NCBI RefSeq assembly: GCF_017254915.1
Contig: NZ_JAFKCT010000008.1
Location: 1 to 64,000, forward strand
From: Algoriphagus oliviformis
Lineage (GTDB): Bacteria > Bacteroidota > Bacteroidia > Cytophagales > Cyclobacteriaceae
DNA: 64,000 nt
Reading direction: 5' to 3'
Shown one piece after another: positions 44,047-52,811 of this stretch (the first letter of the stretch is position 1; every line of letters starts with the position of its first letter). A program made the translations under genes and the position numbers. The notes beneath the pieces are model-generated. The model had not been told where the DNA came from. It was given only the letters and a program-made list of their open reading frames with translations, and ran no database searches.

Positions 44047-45012
44047 ATGAAAAAAATAGCCGTTTTCACATCAGGCGGGGATTCTCCGGGAATGAATGCC
44101 TGCATCCGCTCCGTAGTCCGTACCGGGATCTATGAGGGCCTGGAAGTATATGGGATCAACAGGGGCTACGAGGGGATGATCGAGGGGGATATCAAGCTGA
44201 TGAAATCGAGCTCCGTGAGCAATATCGTGCAGCGAGGCGGCACCATACTGAAATCCGCCCGGTCCATGGAGTTCAAAACCCCCGAGGGAAGGAAAAAAGC
44301 CTACGACAACCTGGTGACACTGGGAATCGAAGGGCTGGTAGCGATAGGCGGAGACGGGACTTTCACGGGAGCCAAGGTCTTTCATGAGGAGTTTGGCATC
44401 CCCACGGTAGGCTGCCCCGGCACCATCGACAACGACATCTATGGCACTGACTATACGATTGGCTTTGACACTGCGGTCAACACCGCACTGGACGCCATTG
44501 ACAAGATCCGGGATACGGCAGCGGCGCATGACCGCATCTTCTTTGTGGAAGTGATGGGGCGCGACGCGGGCTTCATCGCCATCGAGTCCGGCATTGGTGG
44601 CGGGGCGGAGTTTGTCATGGTACCGGAGACCCAGACCGATCTGAATGCCGTCGTGAAATCCCTGCGGGAGCCCAAGGCCTCTAGCATCATCGTGGTGGCT
44701 GAGGGTGACGAGCTGGGTAATGCTGAGGTGATCATGCAGCTGGTCAAGGAAAAAATCAAGGACGACACCAAAGACTTCAAAGTCACCACCCTGGGACATA
44801 TCCAGCGGGGCGGTGCACCCACAGCACGCGACCGCGTGTTGGGAGCCCGATGCGGCATGGGTGCCGTACGGGGTCTGCTGGCCGGCGAGACCGGCTGTAT
44901 GTCCGGCGTGATCAACAACGAACTGGTCTACACCCCTTTCTCAGAATGCATTGGACAGCATAAGCCCCTCCACCCAGACCACCTTTCACTTTTGGACATC
45001 TTACGTATCTAA
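44047..45012 (+). CDS. pfkA: ATP-dependent 6-phosphofructokinase
   Basis: A 321-residue PfkA-type kinase, as long as the E. coli enzyme (320). It has MKKIAVFTSGGDSPGMNACIR (ATP loop), AIGGDGTFTGA, the fructose-6-phosphate loop GTIDNDIYGTDYTIGFDTA and EVMGRDAGFIA. It phosphorylates fructose 6-phosphate in glycolysis. GGDGTFTG in place of the usual GGDGSyxG is a normal variation. An in-frame TTG 24 bases upstream also exists, but the ATG gives the canonical start. The next gene follows after 9 bases. Confidence 0.95.
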   Translation: MKKIAVFTSGGDSPGMNACIRSVVRTGIYEGLEVYGINRGYEGMIEGDIKLMKSSSVSNIVQRGGTILKSARSMEFKTPEGRKKAYDNLVTLGIEGLVAIGGDGTFTGAKVFHEEFGIPTVGCPGTIDNDIYGTDYTIGFDTAVNTALDAIDKIRDTAAAHDRIFFVEVMGRDAGFIAIESGIGGGAEFVMVPETQTDLNAVVKSLREPKASSIIVVAEGDELGNAEVIMQLVKEKIKDDTKDFKVTTLGHIQRGGAPTARDRVLGARCGMGAVRGLLAGETGCMSGVINNELVYTPFSECIGQHKPLHPDHLSLLDILRI

Positions 45013-45021
45013 CTACACCTT

Positions 45022-45357
45022 ATGGGATTTATTCCTTTGTTTTTGACCATGGGCGGAGCTTGCCTGCTTTTTTTCCTGACCGTGAAAAACACCATGCAGC
45101 GCAAGCTCAACCTACAGCGTGAGCTCCTGTCCAAACTCAGCCTCAGCCACCCGGAAATCGGTTTTCTCCTCGGCGAAATCGCAGACCCCGACACGGTGTT
45201 GGAAAATCTCAAAAGGACAAACCCCGAAAACAAAGTGTCCAAAAAAAGCCTAGAAGCCATCCGCCAGATGAAGATCAACCAGCACCAGTACAACGCCCTG
45301 ATCAAAAAAGCCCCCTACAACTGGGTGGCCAAGCTGAGCGGGTTTCAGCCGATCTGA
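45022..45357 (+). CDS. Small membrane protein of unknown function
   Basis: A 111-residue protein with one N-terminal membrane helix (MGFIPLFLTMGGACLLFFLTV) and a charged, partly helical cytosolic tail. It ends in KAPYNWVAKLSGFQPI. I do not recognise the family. It follows pfkA by 9 bases, so they are probably co-transcribed. Its last 13 bases overlap the convergent miaA gene. Confidence 0.6.
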   Translation: MGFIPLFLTMGGACLLFFLTVKNTMQRKLNLQRELLSKLSLSHPEIGFLLGEIADPDTVLENLKRTNPENKVSKKSLEAIRQMKINQHQYNALIKKAPYNWVAKLSGFQPI

Positions 45358-46262
45358 GCCGCTACCCAGTCCAATATCTCCTCGACCTGGTCGGGGTGAA
45401 ACCAACGGATCTCCGGATCCCGCCTAAACCAGGTCAGCTGCCGCTTGGCATACCTCCTCGAATTCCGCTTTAGCAGACGGACGGCTTCCTCCCGGTCGTA
45501 GCTGCCCTCCAGGTAGCCGAAGATCTCCGAGTAGCCCACCGTCTGCAGGGCGTTGAGGTGGCGCATGCCAAACAGTGACTCCGCCTCCTCAAAAAGCCCC
45601 TGCGCAACCATCTGGTCCATGCGCCGGTCGATGCGCTCGTAGAGCTCCTCCCGCTCCCGCTCCAAGCCAACCTTGATCACCTTGAATGGCCGGACCGTTT
45701 TCTTCTTTTGCCTAAAGCTGCTGAACTTTTGCCCCGTCCCCCGAAAAACCTCCAGCGCCCGCATCAGCCTCTGGGGGTTTTGCCTGTCCACCTGGGAATA
45801 GTACTCCGGATCGGCATGGGCCACCTCTGCCTGTAGCCATTCCAAACCCTTCTTTTCGTAGTCTGAGATCACTCCCTCCCTGACTTCCGCCTCCAGCTCG
45901 GGCATGTCATCAAGCCCCTGGGTGACCGCATCTGCAAAAAGCCCCGACCCTCCGGTCATGATGGCTGTCGAATGCCTTGAAAAAATGGAGCCCAATGCCT
46001 CAAGCGCATCTTTTTCGAAGCGCTTTACGTCGTATTCTTCGGTAATCGAAAGTGAGTTGATCAGATGGTGGGGAGCCTGGTCTAGTTCCCATTGGCTGGG
46101 CTTGGCGGTGCCCAGATTCAGCTCCCGGTAAAACTGGCGGCTGTCGCAGGAGACGATTTCGGTGGCAAACTTTCGGGCCAATTTCAGACACAGGTCGGTC
46201 TTGCCTACCGCAGTCGGGCCGACCACCAGAATTAGATTTTTTTCTACCGCCAAAGTTTTCAA
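45345..46262 (-). CDS. miaA: tRNA dimethylallyltransferase
   Basis: A 305-residue MiaA. The P-loop reads VVGPTAVGKTDLCLKLA, the substrate motif SCDSRQFYRELNLGTAKPS is the tRNA/DMAPP site, and the conserved TGGSGLFADAV and KRNSRRYAKRQLTWFR complete the family. It adds an isopentenyl group to A37 of tRNAs reading UNN codons. No ATG precedes the P-loop; the start is read as TTG at 46262 (MKTLAVEKN), with a second TTG 9 bases inside as an alternative. Confidence 0.93.
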   Translation of the reverse strand: MKTLAVEKNLILVVGPTAVGKTDLCLKLARKFATEIVSCDSRQFYRELNLGTAKPSQWELDQAPHHLINSLSITEEYDVKRFEKDALEALGSIFSRHSTAIMTGGSGLFADAVTQGLDDMPELEAEVREGVISDYEKKGLEWLQAEVAHADPEYYSQVDRQNPQRLMRALEVFRGTGQKFSSFRQKKKTVRPFKVIKVGLEREREELYERIDRRMDQMVAQGLFEEAESLFGMRHLNALQTVGYSEIFGYLEGSYDREEAVRLLKRNSRRYAKRQLTWFRRDPEIRWFHPDQVEEILDWVAAQIG

Positions 46263-46310
46263 TTTTTAGTAATCCAAAAGCCCAAAAGAATGCGATGAAA
46301 CCGAGCTTAG

Positions 46311-46318
46311 CAAAAATA
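46311..46318 (-). promoter_or_regulatory. Bacteroidota -7 box for miaA
   Basis: CAAAAATA on the plus strand is TATTTTTG on the minus strand, a full TAnnTTTG match about 49 bases upstream of miaA. Confidence 0.45.
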
Positions 46319-46385
46319 CCACGCAGAAAGGACACAACCGATCAGGCAAGACTCTATCCGACCGCCAAAAGTCAATCCTAAGCAG

Positions 46386-47138
46386 ATGAAAAGCAAAAAG
46401 GTATTGATCGTAGACGACAACGATCTGAACAGGAAACTTTTTGAAAACCTGATCGGGCAGCAATTTTCGTTTCTGTCTGCCAAAAACGGCCTTGAGGCGC
46501 TGGAATTGGCCCAGAAGGAGGATTTCCAGCTCATCCTGATGGATATCCAGATGCCCCTGATGGACGGCATCACCGCCATGAAAAAAATCCGACAGGAAAC
46601 CTCGCAAGCCTGTCCGATCTTGGCCGTCACCGCCTATGCCGAAGAGTCAGACCGGGGGAGTTTTCTGGAGGAGGGCTTTGACGACTTCATCACCAAGCCC
46701 ATCCGACCCCGGGAGTTTCTCCAGCTGGTGAAGTTCTATCTGAAAGTCCCCTCGGCCATCGAAACGCCGAATGGCAAGGCCCAAGTGGCAGCGGAAATGC
46801 TCGACCAAAACATCCTTGGCCAACTCCTCAAATACAATTCCCAGGATGCTATCCGAAAGATCTTGGAGGACTTCCTGGCCGAGTGCGGGGAAGCCGAAGC
46901 CCTCATCGACGCCCTTCCCCTGACGGCAGCCAAAAGCGAGGTCTTGGAAAAAATCCACACACTCAAGGGGAACTCGGGCACACTGGGTGCCATGGCCATC
47001 TTTCACAGCGCGCTAAAGGCCGAAGAGTGCGGCAAATTTGAAAAAGACTCCGAATTTGATCAGGCATTGAAAAAATTAAAAAATGAAATCCGGCAATTCC
47101 GTGATTTTTTGAGGCAAGAACCTATTTTTGGCACATGA
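46386..47138 (+). CDS. Response regulator with Hpt domain (REC-Hpt)
   Basis: A 250-residue phosphorelay protein. The receiver has LIVDDNDLN, acceptor Asp in LILMDIQMPLMDG, LAVTAYAE and ITKPIRPREF. The C-terminal Hpt domain has its His in KIHTLKGNSGTLGAMA (about residue 200). It can pass phosphate between a kinase and a further receiver, such as the next gene. The two are coupled by a 4-base overlap (ATGA). No kinase is adjacent, so an orphan kinase such as the one at 3475 might feed it (inference). Confidence 0.9.
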   Translation: MKSKKVLIVDDNDLNRKLFENLIGQQFSFLSAKNGLEALELAQKEDFQLILMDIQMPLMDGITAMKKIRQETSQACPILAVTAYAEESDRGSFLEEGFDDFITKPIRPREFLQLVKFYLKVPSAIETPNGKAQVAAEMLDQNILGQLLKYNSQDAIRKILEDFLAECGEAEALIDALPLTAAKSEVLEKIHTLKGNSGTLGAMAIFHSALKAEECGKFEKDSEFDQALKKLKNEIRQFRDFLRQEPIFGT

Positions 47139-47512
47139 GCGACCAAAAAAACATCCTCGTTGGCGAGGATAGTTCCATCATCATCAACCTGACCAAAAAC
47201 GTCCTGGCCTTTGAGAATTACAAAATGAAGGCGGCCCGAAACGGCAAACAGGTACTGGATCTGCTGGACAAGGAGAAATTTGACCTGATCCTGATGGATA
47301 TCAGCATGCCGGTGATGGATGGGATCGAGTGCACCCGACAGATACGGGCCTCGGAGGACCAGGCAATCAGCAAGCTGCCGATCATCGCCATCAGCGGAAA
47401 CATCCACAACTACACCCCCGAGGAATTCCGTAAGTTTGGCTTTGACGACTTCATCCAAAAGCCCCTCAACTACGACAAGGTCCTGGCCACCGTCAAAAAA
47501 TTCCTCAGCTAA
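47135..47512 (+). CDS. Single-domain response regulator
   Basis: A 125-residue stand-alone receiver: LVGEDSSI, acceptor Asp in LILMDISMPVMDG, IIAISGNI and FIQKPLNYDK. GEDSS in place of the common DDxx pocket still keeps two acidic residues. It likely receives phosphate from the Hpt domain of the upstream protein. Overlap with that gene is 4 bases; its stop overlaps the next start (TAATG). Confidence 0.9.
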   Translation: MSDQKNILVGEDSSIIINLTKNVLAFENYKMKAARNGKQVLDLLDKEKFDLILMDISMPVMDGIECTRQIRASEDQAISKLPIIAISGNIHNYTPEEFRKFGFDDFIQKPLNYDKVLATVKKFLS

Positions 47513-47790
47513 TGGCAGTCAAGTACACCAAGCATTTTTTGGATAAAATGGAAAACCTCTTCGCCGCCTCAGAGTACGTCCTGCGGTACGAAAAGGGCAA
47601 CTTCAAGTCCGGCTACTGTGTACTCAAAGACACCAAGATCGTCATCGTCAACAAATACTTTCCCCTGGAAGGAAAAATCAACGCCCTGGTGGACATCATC
47701 AACGAGCTGAACTTTCACCCCAAGGACTTCAAGGAAAAAAGCAACCAGGACTTCCTAAGCGATCTCCGACAACCCTCCCTGAAGTTTTGA
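47512..47790 (+). CDS. Conserved small protein of unknown function
   Basis: A 92-residue soluble protein (MAVKYTKHFLDKMENLFAASEYVLRYEKGNF...) with a central mixed alpha/beta stretch (KSGYCVLKDTKIVIVNKYFPLEGKINAL). No motif that I can name. It is coupled upstream to the receiver (TAATG) and downstream to the MBL-fold gene, whose TTG start overlaps its stop. Its constant place beside that gene suggests a shared job, but none can be inferred from sequence. Confidence 0.7.
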   Translation: MAVKYTKHFLDKMENLFAASEYVLRYEKGNFKSGYCVLKDTKIVIVNKYFPLEGKINALVDIINELNFHPKDFKEKSNQDFLSDLRQPSLKF

Positions 47791-48551
47791 AAGTCAACTT
47801 CCTCGGAACCGGCACTTCCCAAGGCGTTCCCGTGATCGGGTGTGAGTGCCTGGTATGCCAGTCGCTGGATTTTCGGGACAAGAGATTCCGCACCTCCATC
47901 CACATCGAGGCCGAAGGAGTATCCCTGGTGATCGACACCGGGCCGGACTTTAGGATGCAGATGCTCCGTGCCGGGATCAAAAAGCTCGATGCCGTGCTCT
48001 TCACCCACGAGCACAAAGACCACACGGCCGGCCTGGACGACATTCGCCCCTTCAATTTTTCCCAGAAAAAGGACATGCCCGTCTTTGGCAGAAAGAATGT
48101 CCTCGAACAGATCCAGCGCGAATATGCCTACATCTTCAGTCCCAAAAAGTACCCTGGGGTACCGCAGGTGGAGCAGGTGGAGATCAATGAAAACACCTTT
48201 CACGTGCAGGGCCTGCAGATCACACCGATCCCCGTCTTGCACTACAAGCTGCCGGTCTTCGGCTTTCGGATCGGAGATTTCAGCTACATCACCGATGCCA
48301 ATTTCATCCCGGAAGAGTCCATGAACCTGCTGGAAGGCACCGAAACCCTCGTGCTCAACGCCCTCCAGATCGACCCGCACATCTCCCACTTCACCCTGGA
48401 GGAGGCTGTGCAGGTAGCCAGGAAGATCGGCGCCAAACAGACCTACTTCACGCACATTTCCCATCGGCTCGGACTCCACGCCCAGATCGATGCCCAACTT
48501 CCCGAGGGGATAGCCTTGGCCTATGACGGGCTGGAGTTAACTTTGGGCTGA
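47787..48551 (+). CDS. MBL-fold metallo-hydrolase (PhnP/RNase Z-like)
   Basis: A 254-residue metallo-beta-lactamase fold enzyme. The start VNFLGTGTSQGVPVIGCECLVC and the metal motif FTHEHKDHTAGLDDIRPF, followed by HYKLPVFGFRIGDFSYITDANF and THISHRLGLH, fit the PhnP-like cyclic phosphodiesterase/RNase Z-related branch. It presumably uses two Zn2+ or Mn2+ to hydrolyse a phosphodiester. The start is a TTG at 47787 that overlaps the previous stop; no ATG is suitably placed. It ends TGATG with the RqcH-like gene, so the set is translationally coupled. Confidence 0.85.
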   Translation: MKVNFLGTGTSQGVPVIGCECLVCQSLDFRDKRFRTSIHIEAEGVSLVIDTGPDFRMQMLRAGIKKLDAVLFTHEHKDHTAGLDDIRPFNFSQKKDMPVFGRKNVLEQIQREYAYIFSPKKYPGVPQVEQVEINENTFHVQGLQITPIPVLHYKLPVFGFRIGDFSYITDANFIPEESMNLLEGTETLVLNALQIDPHISHFTLEEAVQVARKIGAKQTYFTHISHRLGLHAQIDAQLPEGIALAYDGLELTLG

Positions 48552-50134
48552 TGCATCTCAATTACCATTTTCTCAGATTCCTTGCCCCGGCGCTGCACCA
48601 GCGCTTCCAGGGAAGCCGTATTGTTTCCTGTTTTTCTCAAAGCAAAGACGAACTGATCCTGGAGACCGAAGGCCCGGAGGAAAATAGCTTCATCCGTGCA
48701 CACTTGCTGCCGCCACAGGTTTTCCTGGCCTTCCCGGCCCAGTTTCACCGCGCCAAGAGAAACAGCATAGACCTTTTTGCCGAGCTGGTGGGCGACCTCA
48801 TCGTGAAGTGCGGCGCGTTCCGCTTTGAGCGTGCATTCTATTTTGACTTGGGGTCGGGGAAAAAACTCGTGTTTAAGCTCCATGGCAACCGAAGCAACGT
48901 GCTGCTGTATCAAAAAGACGAGCTGCTCCCATCCCTTCTTTTCCGAAATGAAATCCGGGAAGACAGGGAACTGGACTGGACCAGCCTCGAAAATCCCCTT
49001 GACCTGGGCGAAGAGCGCTTTGCCGATTTGGACGGCAATGCCTCGCAATTTCTTCCCACACTCGGGGCCATTCCCCGCGCTTGGCTCAAGGAAAGGGGCT
49101 ATCCCGAGGCATCTCTGACCGAGAAATGGCAGCTCATGCAGGACTTGCTGGATCTGCTGGACAGTCCCCTGTACGCACTTGTGGACAGGCAGGGTGAGAT
49201 CCACCTCAGCCTACTGCCTGAGGAAAACGCCACCAAAACCCTTTCCGACCCCATCCAGGCAACCAACGAGCTTTTCTACCTCGCACTTGTCAAGGGCAGC
49301 TTTGAAAAGGAGAAAATCAGCCTCCTTCGCAGCTATCAGGATCAGCTAAAAAAGACCGACTCCTACATCCAAAAATCCTCCGCCAAGCTGTCCGAGCTCA
49401 AAAATGCCGCCCCTCCCAGCCAGTTGGCCGACGTCATCATGGCCAATCTGCATGAGTTTGGGGAGGGAAAAACCGAAGCGCAACTGTTGGACTTCTATAC
49501 CGGCAAGCCCGTCCAAGTAAAGCTAAAGCCCAACCAGAAACCCCAGCAACTGGCCGAAGGTCTCTACAGAAAATCCAAAAACCGACAGCTCGAGCTAGAC
49601 CAGATCGAAAAAACCATCGAGGCAAAACTCCGTCTCAAAGCCGAGCTGGAACAGAAACTGGAGGCGATCGAAGCGATCAGGGAGTTTCGAGACCTCAAAA
49701 AGTACAAGAAAAGCAACAAGGAAGACAAGGCCCTGAGCAAGGAAGCCACCGGACTCCCCTTCAAGACTTTTGAGTTTGAGGGATTCACGATCTGGGTGGG
49801 CAAGTCTGCAAAGGACAACGACGAAATGCTACGGGGATTTGTGCACAAGGACGACCTGTGGCTACATGCACGGCAAGTACCGGGCTCGCACGTGGTGATC
49901 CGGATGAAAGGCATCACGACGCTCCCCAGCTCGGTCTTGGAGAGGGCCGCGGGTTTGGCTGCCTATTACTCCAAGCTCAAGACCGACTCGCTGGCTCCCG
50001 TGATCTACACCCAGGCGAAATTTGTAAGAAAAGTAAAAGGCTCCGCTCCCGGCTCGGTGATGGTGGACAGGGAAAAGGTGGTCCTCGTGCCGCCTGCCGG
50101 GCCCGATGAAGAGACCGCCGCCATGAAATCCTAA
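48551..50134 (+). CDS. rqcH: NFACT-family RqcH-like protein
   Basis: A 527-residue NFACT protein. NFACT-N covers about residues 1-250, with FIRAHLLPPQVFL and FRFERAFYFDL then LHGNRSNVLL; the second matches the GLDR-type segment but has Glu-Arg instead of Asp-Arg. A coiled-coil region (about 260-400) precedes the NFACT-R domain with FTIWVGKSAKDNDEMLRGFVHKDDLWLHARQVPGSHVVIR. RqcH binds stalled 50S subunits and adds C-terminal alanine tails to nascent chains. The gene is coupled to the MBL enzyme by one shared base. Confidence 0.87.
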   Translation: MHLNYHFLRFLAPALHQRFQGSRIVSCFSQSKDELILETEGPEENSFIRAHLLPPQVFLAFPAQFHRAKRNSIDLFAELVGDLIVKCGAFRFERAFYFDLGSGKKLVFKLHGNRSNVLLYQKDELLPSLLFRNEIREDRELDWTSLENPLDLGEERFADLDGNASQFLPTLGAIPRAWLKERGYPEASLTEKWQLMQDLLDLLDSPLYALVDRQGEIHLSLLPEENATKTLSDPIQATNELFYLALVKGSFEKEKISLLRSYQDQLKKTDSYIQKSSAKLSELKNAAPPSQLADVIMANLHEFGEGKTEAQLLDFYTGKPVQVKLKPNQKPQQLAEGLYRKSKNRQLELDQIEKTIEAKLRLKAELEQKLEAIEAIREFRDLKKYKKSNKEDKALSKEATGLPFKTFEFEGFTIWVGKSAKDNDEMLRGFVHKDDLWLHARQVPGSHVVIRMKGITTLPSSVLERAAGLAAYYSKLKTDSLAPVIYTQAKFVRKVKGSAPGSVMVDREKVVLVPPAGPDEETAAMKS

Positions 50135-50222
50135 TTTCCCAGACTCCAAAAAATCTGCTTTTCTGATCTCAAAAGGATCATAGGGATATGATTTGGCAAG
50201 AAAGAGCCTGCCGGTGAAAAAA

Positions 50223-50254
50223 GAAAGCCTGACCACAGAGTCGGTCAGGCTTTC
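50223..50254 (+). terminator. Intrinsic terminator between rqcH and the fasciclin gene
   Basis: A perfect 12-base-pair stem, GAAAGCCTGACC and GGTCAGGCTTTC, with an 8-base loop. It lies between two convergent genes and has short A and T runs at its edges, so it may act in both directions. Confidence 0.7.
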
Positions 50255-50279
50255 GAACTCACTAAACTATCACGGATAA

Positions 50280-51251
50280 TTACAAAGTAGGAAGCAAAAC
50301 GCCCTCTACGACGTGCACCACACCATTGTCCACTGCGACATCCGCAGCTACGACCCGATAGGTATTGCCGTTCACATCGGTCACAGTGACATCACTGCCG
50401 GTACGGACTACCGTCAGGCTTTCGCCACTTAGAGTAGGCACGACTTGGCTACCCTCTTTCAGGTCAAAAGAGAACGCCACTGCCGGAACCACATGAAAAC
50501 CGAGCACTTTCTGCACCCCTTCCAAACCGACCGCGTCGACCAGCTCTTGCAGGGAATTGAGGTTGAGCTCAGCCAGCAGCGCCGCAAACGCACCGTTAGT
50601 AGGGGCGAAAACGGTAACGGCTTCGGCATCCAGAAGCGTCTGTCCCAAGCCCGCAGCGTTCACCGCGTCAAGCAGCACCGTAAGCTGTGCCTCGGTAGCG
50701 GCCTCTACAATGGTAGGGCGATCCAGCTCCGGCAGGAGAACCCCATCGATCACGTGCACGACGCCATTATCAATCGCTACATCTGCTGCGATCACGTTAG
50801 CCGTATTCCCCATGGCATCGGTCACAGTCACCGCCGAACCGTTGACGTTGACCGTCAGATCCTGTCCAGCGAGCGTCGTGAAGGTATTTGAGGGAGCCAA
50901 ATCCCTAGAAAAAGCAACGGCCGGGACTACATGAAATCCGAGTACAGTCTGCAAATTTTCCTCACCGCCGATCTTTTTGACCAGCTGTCCGAGGTCATCT
51001 GCGCCAAAAGCATCCAGAGCGGCCTCAAAGGCAGCGTTGGAAGGAGCGAAAACCGTAATGGCTGTCTGGGACTGCAGCGTCGCTCCCAAACCGGGCACGG
51101 CGTCTACAGCACTGAGTAGCGTGGTCAGACCCGCCTCTGCGGCGGCTTCTGTCAAAGGAGGATTGTCTACCGGCTTCTCATCCGAGTCATCGCATGAGAC
51201 GAATGCAAAAAGCAGGAACATCGTGAGGAATAACTTTGGTACCTTGATCAT
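50280..51251 (-). CDS. Two-domain fasciclin lipoprotein
   Basis: A 323-residue lipoprotein (leader ...MFLLFAFVSC) with two tandem fasciclin (FAS1) domains at about residues 35-175 and 180-322. Each has the TVFAPTNGAF-type H1 box (ITVFAPSNAAF; VTVFAPTNGAF) and the NGVVHVIDGVLLP / NGVVHVVEGVLLP H2 box. FAS1 domains mediate cell adhesion or matrix binding. It is exported and lipid-anchored. The two domains are nearly equal, suggesting internal duplication. Confidence 0.93.
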   Translation of the reverse strand: MIKVPKLFLTMFLLFAFVSCDDSDEKPVDNPPLTEAAAEAGLTTLLSAVDAVPGLGATLQSQTAITVFAPSNAAFEAALDAFGADDLGQLVKKIGGEENLQTVLGFHVVPAVAFSRDLAPSNTFTTLAGQDLTVNVNGSAVTVTDAMGNTANVIAADVAIDNGVVHVIDGVLLPELDRPTIVEAATEAQLTVLLDAVNAAGLGQTLLDAEAVTVFAPTNGAFAALLAELNLNSLQELVDAVGLEGVQKVLGFHVVPAVAFSFDLKEGSQVVPTLSGESLTVVRTGSDVTVTDVNGNTYRVVAADVAVDNGVVHVVEGVLLPTL

Positions 51252-51271
51252 TGTAGTAGTAGTTTTTGTTT

Positions 51272-51298
51272 AATGTTTATAACATATTGTTAAACATT
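51272..51298 (-). promoter_or_regulatory. Near-perfect palindrome upstream of the fasciclin gene
   Basis: AATGTTTATAAC, ATATT, GTTAAACATT: arms match except for one inserted base. It lies 21-47 bases before the start codon, as expected of an operator, but no binding protein is known here. Confidence 0.45.
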
Positions 51299-51313
51299 TT
51301 GTTTGGCCTGCCA

Positions 51314-51348
51314 CAAAAAAAATGGGAGATTGATCAATCTCCCATTTC
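51314..51348 (-). terminator. Intrinsic terminator of pyk
   Basis: A perfect 26-base palindrome, AATGGGAGATTGA and TCAATCTCCCATT, with eight A before it on the plus strand (a T8 tail for the minus-strand pyk transcript). Confidence 0.85.
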
Positions 51349-51373
51349 TATTAGTTTCTGATAAAGCTTCCTA

Positions 51374-52804
51374 TCACTCTACAATGTGGATTTTCAGCAT
51401 GTTGGTTCTGCCTTTTTCTTTCAGCGGCATGCTCGCCGTGTTGATGATGATGTCGCCGGCGCTCACGTGGCTGTCGGCTTTCAGCGTATTCTGGATATCT
51501 TCAAAAGTCGCATCCGTGGAGACTTGGCTGCTGTAGTGGTAGGCTCTCACTCCCCACACCAGTGACATCTGGGTCAGCAGTTTTTGGTTGCGAGTAAACA
51601 CGAATATGTTTGCCAAGGGACGGTGCGAGGACAGCCTAAAACCGGTGAAGCCTGAGGAGGTGATACCGACGATCGCCTTGGCTTTCACGTTGCGGGAAAG
51701 TCTCGCGGCCATCAGGATCAGGTTGTCACTCAGGAAGGTCTGCTCGTCTTCCTGGATTTTGTAGAGGTTGTGGTAGATCTCGGCATTGGCTTCGAGATAG
51801 GTGATGATGCTGGTCATCGCCTTCACCGCGTTTACGGGATATTTGCCAGATGCGGTCTCTGCGGAGAGCATCACGGCATCGGCTCCGTCCAGTACGGCAT
51901 TGCCCACGTCGTTGGTTTCCGCACGGGTAGGTCGGGGATTGGTGATCATGCTCTCCATCATCTGGGTAGCGATGATGACCGGCTTGCAGGCCAGCTTGCA
52001 TTTTTCCACCATTCTTTTTTGCCACAGGGGTACGATCTCTTGAGGCACCTCCACGCCGAGGTCACCACGGGCGACCATGATGGCATCGGTAGCTTCGATG
52101 ATCGCGTCGATATTCTCCAAAGCCTCTGGCTTTTCGATCTTCGCCACGATTTTACACTCCTTGCCTGCTGCTTGGATTCTGTTTCTCAGGTCCACGATGT
52201 CCTCCGCGGATCTGACAAAGGAAAGCGCGATCCAGTCCACGTCCTGCTCCAGTCCAAACTGAAGGTCCTCGATGTCCTTCTCGGTCAGGGAGGGAGCGGA
52301 CACCTTGGTATTGGGCAGGTTGATGCCTTTTCTGGACTTGAGGATGCCCCCGTGGATGACCGTCGCGTTGACGTTTTTGCCATCGGTGCTGTTGACCACC
52401 ACTTCTAGGTTGCCATCGTCGATGAGGATACGGTCTCCCGGCACCACGTCTTGGGGAAGGTTTTGATATACAGTGCTTACGAGTGTGGCGGTACCTACGA
52501 CTGGGTCATTGGTGATGGTGATAGGATCGCCGGGCTTGATCTCCACGCCGTTGTTTTCCACTTCACCTACCCGGATTTTCGGGCCTTGGAGATCCTGGAG
52601 AATCCCCAGGTGGCAACCAAGCTCGGCATTTACTTTTCGGATGATCTGCACCACTTCCTGGTGTACTGCGTGGCTTCCGTGCGAAAAGTTGAGTCGGAAG
52701 ACGTTAGCCCCGGCCATAGCCAGGCTTTTGATCATTTCGTAGTTGTTTGAGGCAGGGCCTATGGTAGCCAGAATTTTCGTTTTTTTAACAGGCAGATGGC
52801 TCAT
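51374..52804 (-). CDS. pyk: Pyruvate kinase
   Basis: A 476-residue enzyme, normal for bacterial pyruvate kinase. It has KTKILATIGPAS, FRLNFSHGSH, the active-site MVARGDLGVEVP with KIEKPEALENID, and PVIIATQMMESMI. It makes pyruvate and ATP from PEP. It is downstream of the IPExxxVDY-family gene (7 bases), so the two form an operon with its promoter probably at 53263; it ends at a strong terminator. Confidence 0.96.
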   Translation of the reverse strand: MSHLPVKKTKILATIGPASNNYEMIKSLAMAGANVFRLNFSHGSHAVHQEVVQIIRKVNAELGCHLGILQDLQGPKIRVGEVENNGVEIKPGDPITITNDPVVGTATLVSTVYQNLPQDVVPGDRILIDDGNLEVVVNSTDGKNVNATVIHGGILKSRKGINLPNTKVSAPSLTEKDIEDLQFGLEQDVDWIALSFVRSAEDIVDLRNRIQAAGKECKIVAKIEKPEALENIDAIIEATDAIMVARGDLGVEVPQEIVPLWQKRMVEKCKLACKPVIIATQMMESMITNPRPTRAETNDVGNAVLDGADAVMLSAETASGKYPVNAVKAMTSIITYLEANAEIYHNLYKIQEDEQTFLSDNLILMAARLSRNVKAKAIVGITSSGFTGFRLSSHRPLANIFVFTRNQKLLTQMSLVWGVRAYHYSSQVSTDATFEDIQNTLKADSHVSAGDIIINTASMPLKEKGRTNMLKIHIVE

Positions 52805-52811
52805 CGGGTCA

